Shown here: positions 8,807-17,055 of the stretch, one piece after another
How positions within the stretch are numbered: position 1 is the stretch's first letter
Layout: every line of letters begins with the position of its first letter
NCBI RefSeq assembly: GCF_018129965.1
Contig: NZ_JAFCKW010000002.1
Span: 434,001 to 498,000 of the forward strand
Direction of reading: 5' to 3'
Length of the DNA stretch: 64,000 bases
From: Bradyrhizobium diazoefficiens
GTDB lineage: Bacteria > Pseudomonadota > Alphaproteobacteria > Rhizobiales > Xanthobacteraceae
Position numbers and translations under genes: made by a program
Notes under the pieces: generated by a model
The model's database searches: none
What the model was told of the DNA's origin: nothing
What the model saw: only the letters and a program-made list of their open reading frames with translations

Positions 8807-8838
8807 CCAGAACGCGATCAATCATCATCGCGTTCTGG
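8807..8838. terminator. Hairpin downstream of rpsR, 12-bp perfect stem
   Basis: CCAGAACGCGAT (8807-8818) and ATCGCGTTCTGG (8827-8838) form a perfect stem with an 8-base loop. It lies downstream of rpsR on the minus strand. It has no clear T run, so it could be a transcript-stabilising or attenuating hairpin rather than a true terminator. Confidence 0.5.
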
Positions 8839-8842
8839 AGTG

Positions 8843-8870
8843 CGGCCGGCGGCGATGTCGTCGCCGGCCG
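8843..8870. terminator. GC-rich hairpin immediately after rpsR
   Basis: Nearly perfect arms CGGCCGGCG-G-CG and CG-T-CGCCGGCCG lie eight bases past the rpsR stop. No T run follows on the minus strand. Together with the hairpin at 8807-8838 it may lower read-through from rpsF-rpsR into the DUF2232 gene and rplI. Confidence 0.45.
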
Positions 8871-8878
8871 AATTCGTC

Positions 8879-9118
8879 TTAGCGAATGACGTAGGGCAGC
8901 AGGCCCAGGAACCGCGCGCGCTTGATGGCGCGGGCGAGCTCACGCTGCTTCTTCGCGGACACCGCGGTGATGCGGCTCGGCACGATCTTGCCGCGCTCGG
9001 AGACGTAGCGCATCAGCAGCTTGGAGTCCTTGTAGTCGATCTTCGGAGCATTCGCGCCCGTGAACGGGCAGCTCTTGCGACGACGGAAAAACGGACGGCG
9101 TGCACCAGCTTCAGCCAT
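8879..9118 (-). CDS. rpsR: 30S ribosomal protein S18
   Basis: S18 has 79 residues and pairs with S6 on the central domain of 16S rRNA. The [10 protein letters not shown] motif near the N-terminus, the [24 protein letters not shown] core (shown here in parts) and the [10 protein letters not shown] end are textbook S18. It starts five bases after the rpsF stop, so the two are co-translated. Confidence 0.97.
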   Translation of the reverse strand: MAEAGARRPFFRRRKSCPFTGANAPKIDYKDSKLLMRYVSERGKIVPSRITAVSAKKQRELARAIKRARFLGLLPYVIR

Positions 9119-9123
9119 TGATC

Positions 9124-9627
9124 TTACTCCGCATCCGTCGTGGTTTCAGCTTCTTCGCGCGGGCGGCGCGGGCCGCGGTCACCGCGGAAGCCGCCACCGT
9201 CACGATCGCCGCCACGGAAACCGCCCTCGCGGTCGCCACGGAAGCCACCGCCTTCGCGATCGCCACGGAAGCCGCCGCCGCGGTCGTCACGCTCACGGTC
9301 ACGATCGGCCTTGCGCATCATCGCGGACGGGCCTTCTTCGAGTTCCTCGACGCGCACGCTGAGATAGCGGATCACGTCTTCGCTGATGCGCTCCTGGCGC
9401 TCGATCTCGGCGATCGCCGCGGACGGCGCGTCGATGTTGAGCAGCACGAAATGCGCCTTGCGGTTCTTGTTCATGCGGTAAGTGAGGGAGCGAACGCCCC
9501 AATTCTCGGTCTTGGTGACCTTGCCGCCGAGACCCTCGACGATACCAGTCATCTGCGCAGTCAGCTCTTCGACCTGCTGCGTGCTCGCGTCCTGGCGCGC
9601 GAGAAAAACGTGCTCATAGAGAGCCAT
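9124..9627 (-). CDS. rpsF: 30S ribosomal protein S6 with an Arg/Gly/Asp-repeat tail
   Basis: S6 has 167 residues. The first ~100 are the ferredoxin-like S6 fold ([32 protein letters not shown]). After about residue 110 comes a repetitive hydrophilic tail of FRGD/REGGG units, then a short acidic end ([10 protein letters not shown]). Tails are usual in alphaproteobacterial S6, but this one is long and internally repeated. I start at ATG 9627; the frame is open nine codons further but the SD and S6 alignment fit here. The start is preceded by a hairpin that covers the ribosome binding site. Confidence 0.96.
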   Translation of the reverse strand: MALYEHVFLARQDASTQQVEELTAQMTGIVEGLGGKVTKTENWGVRSLTYRMNKNRKAHFVLLNIDAPSAAIAEIERQERISEDVIRYLSVRVEELEEGPSAMMRKADRDRERDDRGGGFRGDREGGGFRGDREGGFRGGDRDGGGFRGDRGPRRPREEAETTTDAE

Positions 9628-9630
9628 GGA

Positions 9631-9694
9631 AGTCCTTTCCTCGTGTTGGCGCATCGCCCGGCGTCAAGCCCTTAAGAGGCCTTCGGAAAGGACT
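9631..9694 (-). promoter_or_regulatory. Candidate S6:S18 autoregulatory mRNA leader of rpsF
   Basis: Perfect 10-base inverted repeats, AGTCCTTTCC (9631-9640) and GGAAAGGACT (9685-9694) on the plus strand, enclose 44 bases. On the mRNA the 3' arm is GGAAAGGACT, only a few bases before the rpsF ATG, so it contains the Shine-Dalgarno sequence. Inside the loop a CCG precedes a small GGCG-AUG-CGCC hairpin. In many bacteria S6:S18 bind a CCG-bearing hairpin ahead of rpsF to repress translation; the match here is structural and unproven. Confidence 0.55.
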
Positions 9695-9930
9695 CTGGGA
9701 TTAAGCTCAGAAGGCGGAAACACGGGACGACGGGCCGACTGGCCCTGCCACACCAAAATCACGAATGATTTGCTGAGACCGTCCGTTCAGCTCCCGGCCG
9801 GGGTCTGCGGATGCGCGCCTTATACGGATTTTGGCCGGCTTTGCAAGGTTGCGGGGCGGGTTTTCGCTCCAGATCGCCCTCGGGCAGCCAGGTGCCCGCT
9901 CTCAGATGCCATCCCGGCTTGATTTATTTG

Positions 9931-9947
9931 TTTGTATAACATACAAA
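9931..9947. promoter_or_regulatory. Palindromic operator of the TetR-desaturase operon
   Basis: TTTGTAT-AAC-ATACAAA is a perfect 7-base inverted repeat with a 3-base spacer, embedded in ATTTGTTTGTATAACATACA and AT-rich flanks. It lies 19 bases before the TetR ATG, in a GC-rich genome where such a run is rare. The TATAAC inside it could also serve as a -10 box. Binding by the adjacent TetR protein is inferred. Confidence 0.7.
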
Positions 9948-9966
9948 TAAATTGAGGGAGGACTCA

Positions 9967-10671
9967 ATGGCGAAAAGGCCGCTCCAGCAACAGTTCGAGG
10001 CGCAGGGCGACCCCAGGCATGCCGCGCGGGCCACGCGCTCGGCCGGCCGCAAGATGCGGTCGCTGCTGCTGGACGCGGCGAGCCCGATGTTCCGGGAGCG
10101 CGGGCTGTCCGGCACGGCGATCTCCGACATCGCGGCCGCCGTGAACGCGTTCCCGAGCCAGATCACCTATTATTTCCGCACCAAGGAGGCGCTGTTCGTC
10201 GAATGCGCCTGCCGCGACCTCCTGTATCTGGCTCGCGCGACCGAGCAGGCGGCGCTGCAGGCCCAGACGCCGGGGGACTACACGCGCGCGCTGGCCGAGA
10301 CCGTGACCGCGAGCGATTCGGTCGCGTTCTTCGCCGAGGCGCTGACGCTGACGCGGCGGCGCCAGGATCTCGCGCCGCTGGTCGAGCGCACCATCGAGCG
10401 CCTGCATAGCGAGGGCGCGCGCGCCTATGCGGGCCAGGTGGCGCGCCATGGCTGGCGCTCCCTGCGCGCGCCGGACGAAAGTTCGCGGCGGTTCTGGGCC
10501 GTCGCCATCGGCGTCATCCTCGAAGGCTACGCCATGGGCCGTTCGCCGGACGAACTTTGCGCCGAGATGATGCGCGTACTTGGCGACCAGGCGAAGCCAG
10601 GCGGCGACACCGCGCGTCTGCGCCTCGTCGACGAGCGTGACACATCGACCAATTCGACCAAGGAGGGGTAG
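9967..10671 (+). CDS. TetR/AcrR family transcriptional regulator
   Basis: The product has 234 residues. The N-terminal helix-turn-helix (about residues 30-80) includes AASPMFRERGLSGTAISDIA, followed by SQITYYFRTKEALF, which is diagnostic for TetR. The C-terminal ligand domain is only loosely conserved. A GGGAGG site precedes ATG 9967; the frame opens five codons earlier but without an SD. The desaturase starts three bases after its stop, so the two form an operon. The regulator very likely controls itself and the desaturase through the palindrome at 9931-9947, with a fatty acid or acyl-CoA as a plausible ligand. Confidence 0.92.
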   Translation: MAKRPLQQQFEAQGDPRHAARATRSAGRKMRSLLLDAASPMFRERGLSGTAISDIAAAVNAFPSQITYYFRTKEALFVECACRDLLYLARATEQAALQAQTPGDYTRALAETVTASDSVAFFAEALTLTRRRQDLAPLVERTIERLHSEGARAYAGQVARHGWRSLRAPDESSRRFWAVAIGVILEGYAMGRSPDELCAEMMRVLGDQAKPGGDTARLRLVDERDTSTNSTKEG

Positions 10672-10674
10672 GCC

Positions 10675-11700
10675 ATGACCGCACTTCGCATGCGCGCCCG
10701 CGATTTCCTGACCGACGACCAGCTTGCCGATGTGCGCACGCGCGTGACCTGGAAGGGCGTTGCGTTGATCGCCCACGCCTGGGCGCTGATCATCGGCGCG
10801 ATCGCGCTGGTCGCCTGGTGGCCCAATCCGCTGACCTATGTTCTCGCCGTCGCCGTGATCGGGTCGCGCCAGCTCGGACTTGCGATCCTGATGCATGACG
10901 GCGCGCATGGCTGTTTGTCCGCCAACGAGAGGACAAATCTGACGTTGAGCCAGTGGTTCTGCGCCTATCCGGTGTTCGCCGAGACGCGCGCCTACCGGCG
11001 CTATCATCTGCAACATCATGCGCGCACGCAGCAGGAGGACGATCCTGATCTCGTGCTTTCGGCGCCGTTTCCGATCACGAAGCTGAGCTACCGCCGCAAG
11101 TTCCTCCGCGACATCACCGGCCAGACAGGCTTCCAGCAGCGCAAGGCGCAATGGCTCAACGCGCTCGGGCCGAAGGATTGGCCGTTGCGGCAGCGCGCTG
11201 CGCACTTCTGGGAGAAGCTTGGTCCGCAATGCCTGGTCAACGCCGCGATGTTCGCGGCGCTTGCGGCAGCCGGCGTGTGGTGGGCCTATCCGCTGCTATG
11301 GCTGGTGCCGCTCTTGACCTGGATGATGGTCATCACCCGCATTCGCAACATCGCCGAGCATGCTGTCGTTCCTGACAGCAGCGATCCCTTGCGCAATACC
11401 CGCACCACGCACGCCAATGTCCTCGAGCGCCTGTTCATCGCCCCGTATTACGTGAACTATCACCTTGAGCATCATCTGCTGTTCTACGTGCCCTGCTACA
11501 ATCTGCCGAAGGTCCATCGCCTGCTCGGCGAGAGCCGGCACGCCGGCCGCATGGAGGTGCAGCCGGGCTATGCCGCCGTGCTCCGGCTGGCGACCGCGAG
11601 GCCCGACCGGGATGACCGTCCGGGGCAATTGGTGAGCAACGCACGCCGGGCGCGGGCGGGGGCGGCGGTCGATGCCAACCAGACCAACGGCGGTTTTTGA
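10675..11700 (+). CDS. Membrane fatty acid desaturase
   Basis: This is a 341-residue di-iron membrane desaturase. All three histidine boxes are present: HDGAH (74-78), HLQHH (111-115) and HLEHH (263-267). Hydrophobic helices lie before box 1 (about 30-72) and between boxes 2 and 3 (about 185-222). Such enzymes introduce double bonds into membrane lipid or free acyl chains. The box spacing suits the broad FA_desaturase family (PF00487), but regiospecificity cannot be read from sequence. A near-perfect AAGGAGGGG site precedes the ATG. It forms an operon with the TetR gene. Confidence 0.93.
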   Translation: MTALRMRARDFLTDDQLADVRTRVTWKGVALIAHAWALIIGAIALVAWWPNPLTYVLAVAVIGSRQLGLAILMHDGAHGCLSANERTNLTLSQWFCAYPVFAETRAYRRYHLQHHARTQQEDDPDLVLSAPFPITKLSYRRKFLRDITGQTGFQQRKAQWLNALGPKDWPLRQRAAHFWEKLGPQCLVNAAMFAALAAAGVWWAYPLLWLVPLLTWMMVITRIRNIAEHAVVPDSSDPLRNTRTTHANVLERLFIAPYYVNYHLEHHLLFYVPCYNLPKVHRLLGESRHAGRMEVQPGYAAVLRLATARPDRDDRPGQLVSNARRARAGAAVDANQTNGGF

Positions 11701-11786
11701 GAGGCCGCATCCCCAGTTGAATGATGGCCGAAGTTCCTATCTTGGCTTGACATTCCGGCCCCGGACAGTGTCTACGGCCCCCTTTG

Positions 11787-11841
11787 GAGCATGATCCGGA
11801 ACCATTGCCCAAGGAACTGCGGCCCAAGGAACTGCGGCCCA
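11787..11841. repeat. Half REP core followed by tandem 15-bp direct repeats
   Basis: GAGCATGATCCGGA (11787-11800) matches one arm of the REP-like palindromes at 8749 and 54980. It is followed by tandem copies of CCAAGGAACTGCGGC and a third partial copy (CCAAGGCCGTGCG). The unit lies upstream of fabD and looks like a decayed or partly duplicated palindromic element. Confidence 0.6.
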
Positions 11842-11903
11842 AGGCCGTGCGTCATCGGTTGCCGGTTCTCGCAGGGATCACGCCCGTCAAGCAGGGAGCG
11901 CCG

Positions 11904-12863
11904 ATGACGGCAGCATTCACATTTCCGGGGCAGGGGTCCCAGGCCGTCGGCATGGGCAAGGCCCTGGCCGACGCATTTCCGGCCGCGCGCGCCGTCTTCG
12001 ACGAGGTCGACGCGGCGCTTGGCGAGAAGCTGACCGCCATCATCTGGGAGGGGCCGGCCGAAACGCTCCAGCTCACCGAAAACGCCCAGCCGGCGCTGAT
12101 GGCCGTGTCCGTGGCCACCCTGCGAGTTCTCGAGGCTGAAGCCGGTTTTTCCGTCGGGCGGGACGCAGCCTTCGTCGCCGGCCACTCGCTCGGTGAATAT
12201 TCGGCGCTGGCCGCAGCCGGCAGCCTGACGATTTCCGATACCGCGCGGCTGCTTCGCACCCGCGGTCTCGCAATGCAGAAAGCCGTTCCGGTCGGTGCCG
12301 GCGCGATGGCCGCCTTGCTTGGCCTCGACTATGAGACCGCCATTGCGGTCGCGAGCGAGGCGGCGCAGGGCCAGGTCTGCCAGGCCGCCAATGACAATGG
12401 CGGGGGGCAAGTGGTCGTCTCCGGCGACAAGGCCGCGGTCGACCGCGCCGTCGAGATCGCCAAGACCAAGGGCGCCAAGCGCGCGATGCTGCTGCCGGTG
12501 TCCGCACCGTTCCATTGCAAGCTGATGCAGCCTGCTGCCGATGCCATGGCCGAAGCGCTGGCCAAGGTCACGATCAAGGCGCCGGCCGCTCCGCTGGTGT
12601 CGAACGTGCTGGCGCGTGCGATCATGGATCCCGACGAGATCCGCCGCCGCCTGGTCGAGCAGGTCACCGGCACGGTGCGCTGGCGCGAGTCGGTTGCCTA
12701 CATGGCGGAGCAGGGTGTCACCCGTTTCTTCGAGATCGGTGCCGGCAAGGTGCTGACCGGCCTCGTCAAGCGCATTGCGGAGGGCGCCGTTGGCGTCGCG
12801 GTCGGCGGACCGAACGACATCGCCGCCGCCAAGGAAGCATTGGCCGCTGCGAAGCAGGCCTAG
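11904..12863 (+). CDS. fabD: Malonyl-CoA:ACP transacylase
   Basis: FabD moves malonyl from CoA to acyl carrier protein to supply fatty acid synthesis. It has 319 residues, the normal length. The nucleophile is S95 in GHSLGEYS, the N-terminal FPGQGSQ oxyanion motif is at 7-13, and the catalytic His lies in SAPFHCKLM. I start at ATG 11904 with GGGAG upstream; the open frame back to 11784 runs through repeats. The fabG gene starts 12 bases after its stop. Confidence 0.96.
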   Translation: MTAAFTFPGQGSQAVGMGKALADAFPAARAVFDEVDAALGEKLTAIIWEGPAETLQLTENAQPALMAVSVATLRVLEAEAGFSVGRDAAFVAGHSLGEYSALAAAGSLTISDTARLLRTRGLAMQKAVPVGAGAMAALLGLDYETAIAVASEAAQGQVCQAANDNGGGQVVVSGDKAAVDRAVEIAKTKGAKRAMLLPVSAPFHCKLMQPAADAMAEALAKVTIKAPAAPLVSNVLARAIMDPDEIRRRLVEQVTGTVRWRESVAYMAEQGVTRFFEIGAGKVLTGLVKRIAEGAVGVAVGGPNDIAAAKEALAAAKQA

Positions 12864-12875
12864 AGGAGTCTTCGA

Positions 12876-13613
12876 ATGTTCGATCTGACTGGCAAAATGG
12901 CGCTCGTCACCGGCGCGACCGGCGGCATCGGCGGCGCGATCGCGCAGGCGCTGCACGCGCAGGGCGCCACGGTCGCGATATCAGGGACGCGCAAGGACGT
13001 GCTGGACGAGCTTGCGGGCAAGCTCGGCGAGCGCACCCATGTGCTGCCCTGCAATCTCTCCAAGGCCGACGAGGTCGAGGCGCTGGTGCCCGCTGCGGAA
13101 GCTGCGATGGGGCAGGTCGACATTCTCGTGGCCAATGCCGGCATCACGCGCGACAATCTCTTCGTCCAGCTTCGCGACGAGGACTGGGATGAGGTCATCA
13201 ACGTCAACCTGACCTCGACCTTCCGACTGGCGCGCGCGGCCACCAAATTGATGATGCGCAAGCGCTTCGGCCGCATCATCGCCATCACCTCGGTGGTCGG
13301 CGTCACCGGCAATCCCGGTCAGGGCAACTACACGGCGTCGAAGGCCGGCCTGATCGGCATGATCAAGACGTTAGGCGCTGAATACGCCAAGCGCGGCGTG
13401 ACCGCGAACTGCATCGCACCCGGCTTCATCAAGACCCCGATGACGGATGCGCTCAACGACAAGCAGCGCGAAACGATTCTGAGCAAGGTTCCGGCCGCCC
13501 GCCTGGGCACGCCCGAGGACATCGCGGCTGCCGCCGTCTACCTCAGTTCGAACGAAGCGGCCTATGTCACGGGACAAACCATCCACGTCAACGGCGGCAT
13601 GGCCATGATCTGA
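12876..13613 (+). CDS. fabG: 3-oxoacyl-ACP reductase
   Basis: This is an NADPH-dependent short-chain dehydrogenase of 245 residues that reduces 3-oxoacyl-ACP in each elongation cycle. The cofactor motif is TGATGGIGGAI (12-22), NAG is at 87-89, and the catalytic S139, Y152 and K156 are in place (YTASK). A GAGGAGT site precedes the start. It sits in the fabD-fabG-acpP-fabF cluster, so the fatty acid synthesis role is secure despite the size of the SDR family. Confidence 0.96.
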   Translation: MFDLTGKMALVTGATGGIGGAIAQALHAQGATVAISGTRKDVLDELAGKLGERTHVLPCNLSKADEVEALVPAAEAAMGQVDILVANAGITRDNLFVQLRDEDWDEVINVNLTSTFRLARAATKLMMRKRFGRIIAITSVVGVTGNPGQGNYTASKAGLIGMIKTLGAEYAKRGVTANCIAPGFIKTPMTDALNDKQRETILSKVPAARLGTPEDIAAAAVYLSSNEAAYVTGQTIHVNGGMAMI

Positions 13614-13924
13614 CGTCTCGTTCCGCACGGCCCTCCTTGGGCGGTGCAAGATGCGGCAAACGGCCGTTTTCGGAACGAAATGAGGCTTGTAGTCAAGGCA
13701 ATTGAAGTATGATAACCGGACCTTCAACGGATGGGCAAAGAACGCCATTGCAGGTTTTTGAAACCCTGTATATTGGCGATGCGGAGCCTTGGCCGTCGTT
13801 CGCCGGGCCTCTATCGGTTAGGATGGGGCCAAATCAAAGTTCGTAAGCGAAGGCAGTCAACGACCACGACGGCTCGTATCGTCCCGGGGGGTCGGGTCTA
13901 CAGGGAACAACACGAGGTTATGCA
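13614..13924. other. Intergenic region between fabG and acpP
   Basis: This 311-base gap probably carries an independent acpP promoter. A weak candidate is TTGCAG (13748-13753) and TATATT (13769-13774), but the 15-base spacing is short. Inverted CGTTCCG and CGGAACG around 13619-13677 could form a long-loop hairpin after fabG. No ORF is supported. Confidence 0.3.
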
Positions 13925-14164
13925 ATGAGTGAGATTGGCGAGCGGGTTAAGAAGATCGTGGTCGAACACCTTGGTGTTGAACCCGAGAAGGTTGTCGATG
14001 CAGCGAGCTTCATCGATGACCTCGGCGCCGACAGTCTGGACACCGTCGAGCTGGTGATGGCGTTCGAGGAAGAATTCGGTTGCGAGATTCCGGATGACGC
14101 GGCGGAGACGATTCTCACCGTCGGCGACGCGACGAAGTTTCTCGAGAAGAACGCGAAGAGCTAA
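13925..14164 (+). CDS. acpP: Acyl carrier protein
   Basis: AcpP has 79 residues, is acidic, and carries growing acyl chains on a 4'-phosphopantetheine. The attachment serine is S37 in the [12 protein letters not shown] motif, and the helices around it match AcpP closely. It starts [18 protein letters not shown]. It lies between fabG and fabF and is followed by a strong hairpin, which probably sets a high acpP transcript level relative to fabF. Confidence 0.98.
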   Translation: MSEIGERVKKIVVEHLGVEPEKVVDAASFIDDLGADSLDTVELVMAFEEEFGCEIPDDAAETILTVGDATKFLEKNAKS

Positions 14165-14193
14165 GGCTCTCTCATTTTCGCGTGGACAACATT

Positions 14194-14232
14194 GAAACCG
14201 GACGGGCCGCTGACCAGCGGTCAGCCGGTTTC
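14194..14232 (+). terminator. Hairpin terminator between acpP and fabF
   Basis: Arms GAAACCGG (14194-14201) and CCGGTTTC (14225-14232) enclose an inner CCGCT/AGCGG stem and are followed by TTGTTATT. It is a well-formed intrinsic terminator 30 bases after acpP. It is probably partial, because fabF 42 bases further has no obvious promoter. Confidence 0.75.
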
Positions 14233-14273
14233 TTGTTATTGGCCGTGAATCTTTCGATGCGGAGTTTTCGGAT

Positions 14274-15539
14274 ATGAGGCGGGTTGTCGTCACGGGTCTC
14301 GGCATGGTGTCGCCACTCGGTTGTGGCGTCGAGCCGACCTGGAAGCGGATTCTCAACGGCGAAAGCGGTGCGCGCCCGATCGAGAGCTTCGATGTCTCCG
14401 ATCTCCAGACCAAATATGCCTGCACCGTCGTGCGTGGTGACGGCAGCAACGACAGCTTCAATCCCGATATCTGGATGGAGCCGAAGGACCAGCGCAAGGT
14501 CGACGATTTCATCATCTTCGGCATGGCGGCCGCGGGACAGGCGCTCGACGATGCCAATTGGCATCCTGAGTCCGAAGAGGACAAATGCGCGACCGGAACC
14601 ATGATCGGATCCGGCATCGGCGGGCTCAGCGGCATCGCCGAGACCGCGATCCTCCTGAAGGAGCGCGGGCCGCGCCGGGTGTCGCCGTTCTTCATTCCGG
14701 GCCGCCTCATCAATCTCGCCTCGGGCTATGTCTCGATCAAGCACGGGCTGAAGGGCCCTAATCATTCGGTGGTCACGGCCTGTTCGACCGGTGCCCATGC
14801 GGTCGGCGACGCTGCCCGCCTGATCGCTCTGGGCGATGCCGACGTGATGGTCGCCGGCGGCGCGGAATCGCCGATCAGCCGCATCGGCATTGCGGGCTTC
14901 AACGCCGCGCGCGCGCTCTCCACCGGCTTCAATGACACGCCGCAGAAGGCCTCGCGTCCCTACGACAAGGACCGCGACGGCTTCGTGATGGGCGAGGGCG
15001 CCGGCGTCCTCGTTCTGGAAGAACTCGAGCACGCGCAGCGCCGCGGCGCCAGGATCTATGCCGAAGTGATCGGCTACGGTCTTTCCGGCGACGCCTATCA
15101 CATCACCTCGCCGTCGCCCGATGGCGACGGCGGTTTCCGCAGCATGGCGGCCGCGCTCAAGCGCGCCGGCCTTTCGGCGTCCGATCTCGACTACATCAAT
15201 GCGCACGGCACCTCGACGCCGCTCGGCGACGAGATCGAACTCGGTGCGGTCGAGCGCCTGCTCGGCAACGCCGCCTCCAAGGTCGCGATGTCCTCGACCA
15301 AATCGTCGACCGGCCATCTGCTCGGCGCGGCCGGCGCGATCGAGGCGATTTTCGCCATCCTGGCGATTCGCGATAATGTCGTGCCGCCGACCATCAACCT
15401 GGACAATCCGTCGGTCGAGACTGCGATCGATCTCGTGCCGCACACGGCGAAGAAGCGCGAGGTCAACGTTGCGTTGTCGAATTCTTTCGGTTTTGGCGGT
15501 ACCAACGCGTCGGTGATCGTCCGGCGGGTGGTCCAATAG
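14274..15539 (+). CDS. fabF: 3-oxoacyl-ACP synthase II
   Basis: FabF is the condensing enzyme that elongates acyl-ACP with malonyl-ACP. It has 421 residues. The Cys-His-His triad is C170 in VVTACSTGAHA, H311 in NAHGTSTP and H348 in TGHLLGAAG. GFGGTNAS near the C-terminus is conserved. GGAG lies upstream of ATG 14274. It follows acpP and precedes mltG, the usual alphaproteobacterial order. Confidence 0.97.
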   Translation: MRRVVVTGLGMVSPLGCGVEPTWKRILNGESGARPIESFDVSDLQTKYACTVVRGDGSNDSFNPDIWMEPKDQRKVDDFIIFGMAAAGQALDDANWHPESEEDKCATGTMIGSGIGGLSGIAETAILLKERGPRRVSPFFIPGRLINLASGYVSIKHGLKGPNHSVVTACSTGAHAVGDAARLIALGDADVMVAGGAESPISRIGIAGFNAARALSTGFNDTPQKASRPYDKDRDGFVMGEGAGVLVLEELEHAQRRGARIYAEVIGYGLSGDAYHITSPSPDGDGGFRSMAAALKRAGLSASDLDYINAHGTSTPLGDEIELGAVERLLGNAASKVAMSSTKSSTGHLLGAAGAIEAIFAILAIRDNVVPPTINLDNPSVETAIDLVPHTAKKREVNVALSNSFGFGGTNASVIVRRVVQ

Positions 15540-15664
15540 TTTGAGTTCGAAACGAATCCACCGTTTTGCCGTATTCGGCGATAGTCATACCCCGTGGGCG
15601 CGTGCATTGGCTCGACAAGCGATTGTCAGGCCGCGATTGAACCGGCAGGATTCAGGTTGCATCG

Positions 15665-16939
15665 ATGAGTGAAAGGCCGCCCATTTCGCCCCGGAGTCCG
15701 CGGGCAGCGCTCGAGCCCGAGCAGGTCCCGCCGCCGCCGAAGCGATCGGACCGCGCCCGCAATCCCTTCGTGATCGTCGGCAACGCCATCATCACCCTGC
15801 TGCTGATCGCCATGATCGGCGCGGGCAGCGTGTATTATTACGGACGGCAGGTGCTGGAGGCGCCGGGGCCGCTGAAGGACGACAAGATCGTCAATATCCC
15901 GCAGCGCGCGGGCAAGCGCGACATCGCCGAGACCTTGAACCGGGAAGGCGTGACCGACGTCAATCCGTGGGTGTTCATCGCCAGCGTCGCGGCGCTGAAG
16001 GCGAGTTCGGACCTCAAGCCGGGTGAATATTCGTTCCAGAAGAACGCCTCCTTGCGCGATGTCATCGCCACCATCGTCGAGGGCAAGGTGGTGCAGCATG
16101 CCGTGACGATCCCGGAAGGCCTGACCTCCGAGCAGATCGTGGCGCGGCTTTCCGACAATGACATCTTCACCGGAAGCGTGCGCGAGTTGCCGCGCGAGGG
16201 CACGCTGCTGCCGGAGACCTACAAGTTCCCGCGGGGGACCCCGCGCGATCAGGTGATCCAGCGCATGCAGCAGGCGCACAAGCGCGTGCTGGCCGAGATC
16301 TGGGAGCGCCGCAATCAGGACATTCCGGTCAAGACCCCGGAGCAACTGGTGACGCTGGCCTCGATCGTCGAGAAGGAGACCGGCAAGCCCGACGAGCGCA
16401 GCCGCGTCGCGGCGGTGTTCGTCAATCGCCTGAAGCAGAGGATCAAGCTGCAGTCAGATCCGACGATCATCTATGGCATCGTCGGCGGCAAAGGCACGCT
16501 GGGGCGGCCGATCAAGCGCAGCGAGATCACGCAGCCGTCGCCCTACAACACCTATGTCATCGAAGGCCTGCCGCCGGGCCCGATCGCCAACCCCGGCCGG
16601 GCCTCGCTGGAAGCCGCCGCCAATCCGGCCCGCACCCGCGATCTCTTCTTCGTTGCCGACGGCAGCGGCGGGCATGCCTTCACCGAGACCTACGACGCGC
16701 ACCAGAAGAACGTCGCCAAGCTGCGCGCGATGGAGAAGCAGATCCAGAACGACACGGTCGAGCCGGCCGAGGATGCACCGGCACCGGCCGCCGCAGCGCC
16801 GGCCGCAGCCGACACGCCGACCGCGGCCACGCCGCCGCGGCCCAGCCAGCCGAAGAAGCCGCCGGCGGTACGCCCTGCCAATCCCGCGCCCGCCCGGCAG
16901 GGCGCGGTGCAGCCGGTCCCGCCGGTGGTTCAGCGCTAG
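15665..16939 (+). CDS. mltG: Endolytic peptidoglycan transglycosylase MltG
   Basis: MltG (YceG) is an inner-membrane lytic transglycosylase that cuts nascent glycan strands. It has 424 residues. A cytosolic Pro-rich N-terminus is followed by one transmembrane helix (about 36-58), a LysM-like region, and the catalytic domain with SIVEKETG (233-240), which holds the essential Glu, then DPTIIYG. The last ~70 residues are Ala/Pro-rich and probably disordered, longer than in E. coli. It follows fabF by 125 bases. Confidence 0.94.
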   Translation: MSERPPISPRSPRAALEPEQVPPPPKRSDRARNPFVIVGNAIITLLLIAMIGAGSVYYYGRQVLEAPGPLKDDKIVNIPQRAGKRDIAETLNREGVTDVNPWVFIASVAALKASSDLKPGEYSFQKNASLRDVIATIVEGKVVQHAVTIPEGLTSEQIVARLSDNDIFTGSVRELPREGTLLPETYKFPRGTPRDQVIQRMQQAHKRVLAEIWERRNQDIPVKTPEQLVTLASIVEKETGKPDERSRVAAVFVNRLKQRIKLQSDPTIIYGIVGGKGTLGRPIKRSEITQPSPYNTYVIEGLPPGPIANPGRASLEAAANPARTRDLFFVADGSGGHAFTETYDAHQKNVAKLRAMEKQIQNDTVEPAEDAPAPAAAAPAAADTPTAATPPRPSQPKKPPAVRPANPAPARQGAVQPVPPVVQR

Positions 16940-17055
16940 TTGAGCTGCAGACCTGCCTACGGGACTTTGCGGATTCCACTTTGCTGCAAAATAGTCTTAA
17001 GATTCGCGTGGCCTGATGGCCTCGCGAATCCCGTGCTCCTGGAGAATTTGACCTG

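Larger units (their letters stand above)
9628..9966. other. Divergent intergenic region between rpsF and the TetR gene
   Basis: These 339 bases separate two divergent genes. The left part holds the rpsF leader hairpin. The right end (about 9921-9955) is sharply AT-rich and holds the TetR operator and ribosome binding site. The rpsF promoter should lie between about 9700 and 9900, but I could not assign its boxes. No further ORF is supported. Confidence 0.4.

Noticed and set aside
9964..11229. Minus-strand frame opposite the TetR and desaturase genes
   Set aside because: Arg/Ala/Gly-rich shadow product; the plus-strand genes have complete motifs and strong ribosome binding sites.
14172..15536. 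Minus-strand frame opposite fabF
   Set aside because: Covers fabF almost exactly and has no recognisable domain.
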